A stretch of 64,000 nt of DNA, taken from positions 183,537 through 247,536 of the forward strand of contig CAMKKZ010000001.1 of assembly GCA_946413525.1 (NCBI GenBank). Direction: 5' to 3'. Source of the DNA: an uncultured Oribacterium sp. (GTDB taxonomy: Bacteria; Bacillota; Clostridia; Lachnospirales; Lachnospiraceae). Both the position numbers and the translations under genes were made by a program. Every line of letters starts with the position of its first letter. Within the stretch, counting starts at the first letter, position 1. Below are positions 58,538-64,000 of the stretch, piece after piece. The notes under the pieces were generated by a model. That model did no database searches and was not told where the DNA came from. It was given only the letters and a program-made list of their open reading frames with translations.

Positions 58538-59106
58538 ATATGTCAATTTTGAGACTTATGCTGGATTTTTTCAAGACAGGGCTTTTCGCCGTCGGCGGCG
58601 GCCTCGCGACGCTCCCCTTCCTCTATGAAATGTCGGATACCCATGGCTGGTTCAGCCACGCCGATGTGGCGGACATGATTGCCATTTCAGAATCAACGCC
58701 CGGTGCCATCGGAATCAATATGTCAACCTACGCCGGCTTTAAGACGGGCGGCATTGCCGGAGGCATCCTTGCCAGCCTCTCCCTTGCGGCCCCTTCCCTG
58801 ATCATCATACTGTTCATTGCCAGTTTCCTGGACAAGTTCAAAGGGAACAAATATGTCGAGAGAGCCTTTTACGGGCTGAGGCCGGCCTCGATCGCCATGA
58901 TCTCCGCGGCCGGCATCAATGTGGCGAAGACATCGCTTGTAAATGTCCCCGCACTACAGGAGGGCAACTTCGCGGCTTTTTTCTCGTGGAAAGCCATCTT
59001 GCTTGCCATCCTGCTCTTTTTTGCCCAGAAAAAGGTCAAGCTCCATCCCGTGTTTTTCCTGGCCTTTGCCGCCCTTATCGGGGTTATCTTCCGATTTGCG
59101 GAATAA
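58534..59106 (+). CDS. Chromate transporter, second half-size subunit (CHR family)
   Basis: 190 residues, the antiparallel partner of the preceding CHR protein, with GLFAVGGGLATLPFLYEM and AISESTPGAIGINMSTYAG as family motifs. It lacks the hydrophilic tail of the first subunit. Coupled to it by a 4-base overlap. Substrates of these pairs may be chromate or related oxyanions; the true physiological role in gut Clostridia is unknown. Confidence 0.9.
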   Translation: MNMSILRLMLDFFKTGLFAVGGGLATLPFLYEMSDTHGWFSHADVADMIAISESTPGAIGINMSTYAGFKTGGIAGGILASLSLAAPSLIIILFIASFLDKFKGNKYVERAFYGLRPASIAMISAAGINVAKTSLVNVPALQEGNFAAFFSWKAILLAILLFFAQKKVKLHPVFFLAFAALIGVIFRFAE

Positions 59107-59146
59107 GCCGCGGCAAATCGGCAGTTAAGCGATAAAATAGGCCAAT

Positions 59147-60535
59147 CTAATGATGGCGTATGACCTCGAAGCGGGCCAGCTCCACCTGATCATCATCGGG
59201 GCGGATGCCGGCCTTTTGCTTTGCGATGGATAACTGCTCTTCCACCGTATCCACGCCGTCAAGGTTCGGGAGAAGCAGCCCCCTCTTCCTGCCCTTTGTG
59301 ACAACGACGCCATAACGCTTCACATCCAGCATGTCCGGGGACGGGATCGGCTCCAGCGGCCCCAGCACATCCACGCTGATGGAGAGCCTGGGAAGCTCTG
59401 ATGATGTGATCGGCGGGAACCTTGGATCACGAACAGCGGCGCTGATGGCATTTTCAATGATTTCCTCCGCCACATTCTCATGAACAGCGGAAATGGTGCC
59501 GATACAACCCCTGAGCCGGCCTTCTTCATGAATGGATACGAAGGCGCCCGCCCTCCGGGACAACATATCCTCAGGAAGACCCTGCGGAAGCGGGATCTTC
59601 TTTTTATTTTTCACATAACTCTCAAGGGATGCCCGCGCAAGACGCACGTAGGCATCCTCATTTTTCCTTTGCTCCTCCATTGCCCTCTTCTCCCTATCCT
59701 CAAACTGAGCAAGAAAATTGCGGGAAGGATCCAGCCCCTCCGCCCGATATGTACAGATGCCATAGCCAACGCCGGTCACATCCTCATGCGACAGCATCCT
59801 TACCGAAACCCTTGTGCAGTCCAGCGCGCCGGCCATCATTACAAAGCTCCTGTGGCCGCATTCGGCGGCTTTTTCACAGAAGTATTCGGAAAAATCGAAA
59901 AGCTTCCCAAAATCCCCGCTCCCCATAACTTCCATAATCCTTTTATCATACTCTGGACCGGCCGGATCAAAGCCATAGGGGCCGTATTCCTGGAGCTTAT
60001 GGGACAGATCCCCGCTCCCGATATAAAAAACCTTCCTTGAGAGCCTTTCGGACGCTTCCCGGATGATCATGCCCAGCTCATAATGCATGGAAAACGGAAG
60101 GCCGGACAGGCCGATCCTGACCAGCTTGTAGGACTTGTACAATTCATTCACGAAATAAAGCGGTACGAAGGTGCCATGATCCAGGGAGGCGTCCCTCTCC
60201 CCCTCCGTCCCGGCAGGGAAATCCCGGCTCTGGCAAATCCCTTCGATCTCCCGGACCATCTCCGTATCATACTCTGCCGAAATGCGAAGATTTCCCGCCC
60301 GGAAGCGCGCCATGCTGCCGTCCGCGGAGCTGCCGGGGGAAATATGGAAATAATCACTGTACATGATGCTGTGGGGGGATGAAAGCACAATTGTATCCGG
60401 TTTAAGCTCCGCCACGAGCCTGGCGGCCTCCCTGTACGCATCGGACGTCGATTCAATCTGTTTTTCCCCTCCCCGCCCTACTTCCGGAAGAATGAGCGGC
60501 GGATGGGGGACCATAATAGCGCCTATAATTGCCAT
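59147..60535 (-). CDS. AmmeMemoRadiSam protein: class III extradiol dioxygenase-like (MEMO/LigB) domain fused to AMMECR1
   Basis: About 462 residues starting at ATG 60535 (GGGAGG at good spacing; the frame opens at TTG 60562). The N-terminal half is a LigB/MEMO-like domain (GAIMVPHPPLILPEVGRG, SPHSIMYSDYFHISPG, LDHGTFVPLYF, GSGDLSHKL). The C-terminal half is an AMMECR1 domain with RRAGAFVSIHEEGRLRGCIGT and PRFPPITSSELP. Together with the next gene it makes the AmmeMemoRadiSam set, whose biochemical role is unknown. Confidence 0.9.
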   Translation of the reverse strand: MAIIGAIMVPHPPLILPEVGRGGEKQIESTSDAYREAARLVAELKPDTIVLSSPHSIMYSDYFHISPGSSADGSMARFRAGNLRISAEYDTEMVREIEGICQSRDFPAGTEGERDASLDHGTFVPLYFVNELYKSYKLVRIGLSGLPFSMHYELGMIIREASERLSRKVFYIGSGDLSHKLQEYGPYGFDPAGPEYDKRIMEVMGSGDFGKLFDFSEYFCEKAAECGHRSFVMMAGALDCTRVSVRMLSHEDVTGVGYGICTYRAEGLDPSRNFLAQFEDREKRAMEEQRKNEDAYVRLARASLESYVKNKKKIPLPQGLPEDMLSRRAGAFVSIHEEGRLRGCIGTISAVHENVAEEIIENAISAAVRDPRFPPITSSELPRLSISVDVLGPLEPIPSPDMLDVKRYGVVVTKGRKRGLLLPNLDGVDTVEEQLSIAKQKAGIRPDDDQVELARFEVIRHH

Positions 60536-60558
60536 AAACAACCTCCCATTCTTTCTCA

Positions 60559-61470
60559 TCAACAGTTTCCCGTATAAACATATGAAAGCTTTTCTTTGGC
60601 CACATCCCGGAGGCGGTAAATAAGGCCCGGATCCGTTGCGTTTCGGTCCGTCAGATGAAAGCGAGGGAAAAATCTCGAAATATGGAGCGGTATTGACTTT
60701 CCGGCAGCCGCCTCCAGTTCATGGATCCATGCGGATATCTCCCTCATCTCTTCCTCCGTGTCATTCACGCCCGGGATGATGAGCGTTGTCAGCTCCACAT
60801 GAGCGTGCCTCGCGGAAAGCGTAATGAAATCCAGCACCGTGTCAAGGTTGCCATGCAGGAAATCCCTGTAAATCTCGGGACGGAAGCTCTTTAAGTCAAT
60901 GTTCATGGCATCGACATAGGGAAGGAGCTCTCGAAGAATCTCCTGGCTTGCGCATCCGTTGGTGACAAGCACGTTTTTCATACCGCCTTCATGGCAGAGT
61001 CCCGCGGCATCCCTGACAAATTCATAGCATATCGTAGGCTCATTATAGGTAAAGGCAAGCCCGATATTTCCCTGGGACTTATAAGCCCTGGCCAGTTCGA
61101 AAAGCCTCTCAGGCGAAACGAACTCTGTAAATTCCGGTGCTTCCGAAACGGCGGCAATCTCATGGTTCTGGCAAAACGGGCACTGCAGATTGCAGCCGTA
61201 GCTTCCAACCGACAAAATTTTCTTGCCCGGGAAGAAACGCCGCAGGGGTTTTTTCTCCACCGGATCCAGCGCGAGGGAGGTAAGCATACCATAATTTAAC
61301 GGTTTAATACTGCCCCCCTCGTTCTTCCTGGCATGGCAGGCGCCCGTCTGCCCCTCGTTCAAAACACAATGACGGAAGCAGACGGGGCAAACTGCCCTCC
61401 CTTCTGCCTCCGCCTTTCCCTCCCGACCTGAATCAGTATTCACGGACATAGGTTTTATATTCACTCCCAT
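60559..61470 (-). CDS. AmmeMemoRadiSam system radical SAM enzyme
   Basis: 303 residues. CPVCFRHC at residues 29-36 and CHARKN precede the cluster motif SYGCNLQCPFCQNHEI. AFTYNEPTICYEF and MNIDLKSFRPEIYRDFLHGNLDTVL mark the radical SAM core. It is the enzyme expected beside AMMECR1/MEMO proteins and overlaps that gene's upstream reading frame region. The start could instead be the GTG or ATG slightly further in; no strong ribosome site was found. Confidence 0.92.
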   Translation of the reverse strand: MGVNIKPMSVNTDSGREGKAEAEGRAVCPVCFRHCVLNEGQTGACHARKNEGGSIKPLNYGMLTSLALDPVEKKPLRRFFPGKKILSVGSYGCNLQCPFCQNHEIAAVSEAPEFTEFVSPERLFELARAYKSQGNIGLAFTYNEPTICYEFVRDAAGLCHEGGMKNVLVTNGCASQEILRELLPYVDAMNIDLKSFRPEIYRDFLHGNLDTVLDFITLSARHAHVELTTLIIPGVNDTEEEMREISAWIHELEAAAGKSIPLHISRFFPRFHLTDRNATDPGLIYRLRDVAKEKLSYVYTGNC

Positions 61471-61512
61471 TCACAATGCTAAATCAGCGTTTCCCTAACA
61501 GCGCGTCATAAC

Positions 61513-62640
61513 CTACTCTTTTGGCACGGCCTGAAATACCTCCGACATACGTATTCCCTTCTTTGTCACATTCGCGGCCTCTTCATAGCTGTTAAAATAA
61601 ATATCAATCATCTTTCCCACTACGCCGCCGCCGATGTCCTCTACCGTATAAACCGTGTCGCCAATGAAGATTTTCGTTCCCATAGGAAGCACGGAAATAT
61701 CCGCGGCCACGGTATGGTTGGCCTGTGCCGTTTTGCCGGAATAAGTACTCCCGTCCCCATAATATCCCACTATTTTGAATTCGCCCAGAGAATCGCCCCT
61801 TAGGTACTTGGAAGACTCTTCCGTCGCGACATTGCCGATGGGCGTTTCAGGGAGATTCCACAAATTCCGGGAATTGCTCTCAGCAGAATCCTTGTCATTA
61901 TTGTTGTTTGTACTGTTTGTATTGGTATTACTATTCGCGTTAGGATTGGTATTTGTATATGTAGTAGTACCAGTAGTGTTATTACTGTGAGTATTGATAT
62001 TGATATTGATATTGGTATTCGTGTTGGTGTTGGTGTTCGCGTCAGTGCCGGGATTAGTACCTGTGTTGATATCAGTACCAGGATTGTTATTGGGAGCGAC
62101 ATTGGAAGCATTCTGGCCTGCAGGATCATTTTCAACGGTTTTGCCATCGGTTTCGGAAACGGCGGTCGTGCTGCCGGAAGGACCGTTTGTGCTTATGGAT
62201 GTATCAGCCGTCTGGGACGTGCCCAAAGCGTTGGCAGGATTATCCGGATCAACGGATGCAGCGGAAGCATTTGCGGCAGCCGGGTCAGGGGATGCGGCAG
62301 GATGTTCTTCGGCCTCCACAACGGACGCGGAAGGAGGCGCGTTATGCTCTCCTGCGGTATGCGAAGCCTCATCCTGCACGGTTAATGAGCTGCCCCCGGC
62401 TCCTGAGCTGACCTGAGCATTACCGGAATCCCCATTTCCCTCCGAGGATACCGATGCCCCGTTGCCATCCGTGATAATTGCTTCCTCACTGGACAGATCC
62501 ATTTGCACGCCGCCCTGGAATGCCGGTCCCATAGCCTCTTCCGCAAAGGCGGGAGATGTACAGGCAAATATGCCCGCGACAAAACAAAAGCCAAGAGAAA
62601 GCATTAACCCCATCGCAGGACGGCCTTTTGAATAAATCAT
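61513..62640 (-). CDS. Secreted 3D-domain (Asp-Asp-Asp) protein
   Basis: About 375 residues from ATG 62640 (GGGAG upstream), with signal peptide ending AFA-EE near residue 33. A long linker includes an Asn/Thr-rich tandem tract (NTNTNTNINI pattern). The C-terminal 3D domain has the three aspartates in AADISVLPMGTK, VEDIGGGVVGK and MIDIYFNSYEEA. 3D-domain proteins (as in Rpf/YocH and MltA families) are lytic transglycosylase-like or resuscitation factors for cell-wall turnover. The longer frame to 62808 adds sequence that folds as an RNA leader. Confidence 0.88.
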   Translation of the reverse strand: MIYSKGRPAMGLMLSLGFCFVAGIFACTSPAFAEEAMGPAFQGGVQMDLSSEEAIITDGNGASVSSEGNGDSGNAQVSSGAGGSSLTVQDEASHTAGEHNAPPSASVVEAEEHPAASPDPAAANASAASVDPDNPANALGTSQTADTSISTNGPSGSTTAVSETDGKTVENDPAGQNASNVAPNNNPGTDINTGTNPGTDANTNTNTNTNINININTHSNNTTGTTTYTNTNPNANSNTNTNSTNNNNDKDSAESNSRNLWNLPETPIGNVATEESSKYLRGDSLGEFKIVGYYGDGSTYSGKTAQANHTVAADISVLPMGTKIFIGDTVYTVEDIGGGVVGKMIDIYFNSYEEAANVTKKGIRMSEVFQAVPKE

Positions 62641-62670
62641 CTTTTTACTCCCTTCGTTCCTGAAGAACGT

Positions 62671-62790
62671 AATGCCTGAGCTTATGAATTCTTGCATTCT
62701 GAAAACGTTCGTGAAATCATTTCTTTCGCAGCCATTCCTGGCATATGTATTTCGAAATCTTTCGCGAATTTGTTCTCCGGCACAGGCATT
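62671..62790 (-). promoter_or_regulatory. Possible structured leader of the 3D-domain gene
   Basis: The outer arms AATGCCTG (62783-62790 on the minus strand) and CAGGCATT (62671-62678) can pair to enclose about 120 bases containing several short hairpins (for example GCCAGGAATGGC). The gene class is often preceded by c-di-AMP riboswitches in Clostridia, but the sequence lacks the ydaO core that I would expect. Confidence 0.35.
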
Positions 62791-62826
62791 CAGCTTAGAT
62801 AAAGTCATTATTCTGACATTTACTTA

Positions 62827-62855
62827 AAAATAACAGGGAGCTGAATGAAAGTCAA
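62827..62855 (-). promoter_or_regulatory. Predicted promoter of the 3D-domain gene
   Basis: TTGACT (62850-62855), 17-base spacer and TATTTT (62827-62832) on the minus strand, about 190 bases upstream of the ATG. The region 62640-63025 is AT-rich and holds no gene. Confidence 0.45.
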
Positions 62856-63025
62856 ATTACATTTTCATGAAAAGGATGTCAGTATAATGACATGATAATA
62901 ATAAAAATTTTATTGTGTTTTGTACAGCATTATATCACACATCAAACATCTTGAATTTGCCTTGCTTTTTTTAGCAAAAATCGCTTTGTGGCAGTTTGCT
63001 ATATACCTTATCATTTTGTATTATT

Positions 63026-63295
63026 TTACCATAAATCACTGTCAATTCTGCTGTCAGATTTGCTGTCAAAAGCCGGATGGGGACTTCGTTCGTATTTAGG
63101 TACGAACGGAAGGAAATCCCTTCCCTCCTCCGCGAACTCGTTCGCAGTGATATTCGCTTTCCACCATTTGGAATAATTGCTCTGATCCAGCTCCAGCCAC
63201 CCATACAGCTTCCTGGCCATTGTAAAGCCGTCATCATCGATTCCCAGCGCAACCTCGATCGGCGTGAGGTTGCCCGTATCCCTGTTCTCTTCCAT
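63026..63295 (-). CDS. Truncated AntA/AntB-type phage antirepressor-like protein
   Basis: 89 residues. The central segment FTMARKLYGWLELDQSNYSKWWKANITANEFAEEGRDF matches the N-terminal DNA-binding/antirepressor motif of phage AntA/AntB proteins. The normal C-terminal part is replaced by a short Ser/Asp-rich end, so it is likely truncated. A clear GGAAGGAG ribosome site precedes ATG 63295, so it may still be translated. It suggests a decayed phage or mobile element in the AT-rich right end. Confidence 0.65.
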   Translation of the reverse strand: MEENRDTGNLTPIEVALGIDDDGFTMARKLYGWLELDQSNYSKWWKANITANEFAEEGRDFLPFVPKYERSPHPAFDSKSDSRIDSDLW

Positions 63296-63387
63296 GCCCT
63301 TTTGCTCCTTCCTTTATCCGGCAAATAAGGTATCAAAAAAGCAGCCGCCTGGCTGCTTCCCACGGTGTCGCTGTTCGGTTCTTCAGA

Positions 63388-63612
63388 TTATTCAAATTCG
63401 GCAATGTTTGTCTTCTGGCATTCCACCAGTTCCAACGCTGCCTTGTTGTACGCGATGGCACTTTTGAGCGCATGCTCAAAATTCGCATTGAGGGACAGCC
63501 CGCATACGGGACAAATGAAGTCTTTTCCGAACCTGGATGTAATCTTGCAGGTGATGCTGGTGTCGCAATCCGGGCAAATAATCGTAATCCCAGAAACAAG
63601 TTTTGTATTCAT
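63388..63612 (-). CDS. Small protein with two CxxC zinc-ribbon motifs
   Basis: About 74 residues from ATG 63612 (AAAGG upstream). CPDC and a later CPVC flank an ITCKITSRFGKDF segment. This is a zinc-ribbon-like pattern. The rest is helical and has no recognised domain. It lies between the antirepressor-like gene and another small gene, in the AT-rich segment likely acquired by transfer. Confidence 0.6.
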   Translation of the reverse strand: MNTKLVSGITIICPDCDTSITCKITSRFGKDFICPVCGLSLNANFEHALKSAIAYNKAALELVECQKTNIAEFE

Positions 63613-63654
63613 ACACACCTTTCTATGTAAATACTATTTGTCAACTACATTGCA

Positions 63655-63870
63655 TTATTTGTGATTAATGCTTAGAAAATTTGGTGGATCCCAATGAACC
63701 GAAGAATCAAAAGATTCTCCTTCAGGCACATATGCCTCAGGGAATATCGTGTCCATGTGCCTCCTTATATCTTCATCCATTTGCAATCCCCTGAACATCT
63801 CCCTCTTTTGGTCAAACTCTTCTTCTGATTGTATCTTTAAGAATTCCTTTTTTAACTCACTTTGACTCAT
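63655..63870 (-). CDS. Hypothetical protein
   Basis: 71 acidic residues (many Glu/Asp, EEFDQKREMFRGLQMDEDIRRHMDTIF). No motif is recognised. The ATG 63870 has GGAGG ten bases upstream and overlaps the end of the next upstream gene by 14 bases (63857-63870), so the two are probably co-expressed as an accessory pair. Confidence 0.6.
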   Translation of the reverse strand: MSQSELKKEFLKIQSEEEFDQKREMFRGLQMDEDIRRHMDTIFPEAYVPEGESFDSSVHWDPPNFLSINHK

Positions 63871-64000
63871 TTGACAGTTTCCTCCATAAAGTCAAAATAT
63901 TCTGGATACTGTTTTTCAAGGCAGCAGCATCTTTCCAGTATTCTCTAAACGTTAAATTCCCAAATTTCGGGACTAATAACATGCCAAAAGCCAGCATCAG
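63857..64000 (-). CDS. Unidentified protein, N-terminus beyond the window
   Basis: Only the last 47 codons are present: the reading frame is open from 64000 to a TGA at 63857. The visible sequence (KFGNLTFREYWKDAAALKNS) is amphipathic and contains no motif that I recognise. It overlaps the start of the following small gene, as in a two-gene operon of toxin-antitoxin or nucleotidyltransferase type, but that is speculation. Confidence 0.4.
   Translation of the reverse strand: MMLAFGMLLVPKFGNLTFREYWKDAAALKNSIQNILTLWRKLSNESK

Noticed and set aside
62671..62790. ydaO (c-di-AMP) riboswitch call for the 3D-gene leader
   Set aside because: The outer helix is present but the conserved core sequence is missing; kept only as a possible leader structure.
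1..64000. tRNA, tmRNA and complete prophage
   Set aside because: No tRNA-like TTCGAATC arm with a matching clover-leaf was found; phage evidence is limited to a fragment at the right end.

Overview
The window is a 64 kb stretch of a moderately GC-rich, low-redundancy chromosome, most probably from a Clostridia species of the Lachnospiraceae type. The evidence is the gene order (prkC-stp-rlmN-rsmB-fmt-def-priA, then ispH/rpsA/cmk), the bacterial RNase P RNA, BMP-family nucleoside uptake, a GH25 lysozyme with cell-wall-binding repeats, a 3D-domain protein and an AmmeMemoRadiSam pair. Almost everything is on the minus strand; only four genes (a TtcA-like enzyme, one MBL hydrolase and a chromate-transporter pair) are on the plus strand. 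No tRNA, CRISPR array, insertion sequence transposase or complete prophage was seen.

Layout. 1-9.5 kb: Ser/Thr kinase (cut by the left edge), its phosphatase, rRNA/tRNA modification, translation initiation and replication restart. 9.6-18.6 kb: murF, murE, formate-THF ligase, a long FtsK/SpoIIIE translocase and a CYTH protein. 18.8-26 kb: S1 protein, ispH, cmk, a flavoprotein, aspartate kinase and a uracil/xanthine permease. 26-31.7 kb: a four-gene BMP-type nucleoside ABC transporter operon with a clear promoter. 32.0-32.4 kb: rnpB with a near-consensus promoter. 32.6-41.3 kb: a nucleoside-kinase-like protein, Nif3, trmK, dnaG, dgt, a polysaccharide deacetylase and a radical SAM protein. 41.7-45.9 kb: TtcA-like enzyme, carboxyltransferase and MBL hydrolase. 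46-54 kb: a seven-gene minus-strand cluster (nucleotidyltransferase, LicD-like protein, FabD, TagD-Gfo/Idh fusion, class V aminotransferase, GNAT, acyl carrier protein) that looks like an uncharacterised surface-polymer decoration or small-molecule pathway. 54-57.5 kb: secreted MBL protein and GH25 lysozyme. 57.8-62.6 kb: chromate transporter pair, AmmeMemoRadiSam proteins and a 3D-domain protein. 62.9-64 kb: an AT-richer end with small genes, one resembling a phage antirepressor fragment.

The most unusual feature is an abundance of short palindromic repeats that sit both between genes and in frame inside conserved genes. Family A (about 66-72 bp, two hairpins) is found in priA (three tandem copies), ispH (two), ftsK (several) and trmK (one), and in at least seven intergenic places. 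It also supplies the stop codons of fmt and murF. Family B (about 89 bp) is in frame in ftsK in one orientation and in dgt in the other, with a third copy between genes, and its hairpin arms show paired base changes. Family C is a 14-bp hairpin whose arms differ completely between two copies while the loop and 3' flank are conserved. These resemble in logic the protein-coding palindromic elements known from Rickettsia, but I cannot show homology. A 215-bp MITE-like multi-hairpin element, an 11-copy 15-bp tandem array next to rnpB, and a terminated structured leader upstream of an MBL gene add to the non-coding structure.

Starts were chosen by ribosome-binding-site spacing and family N-termini; several differ from the longest possible reading frame and are noted. 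All family assignments come from reading motifs by eye.
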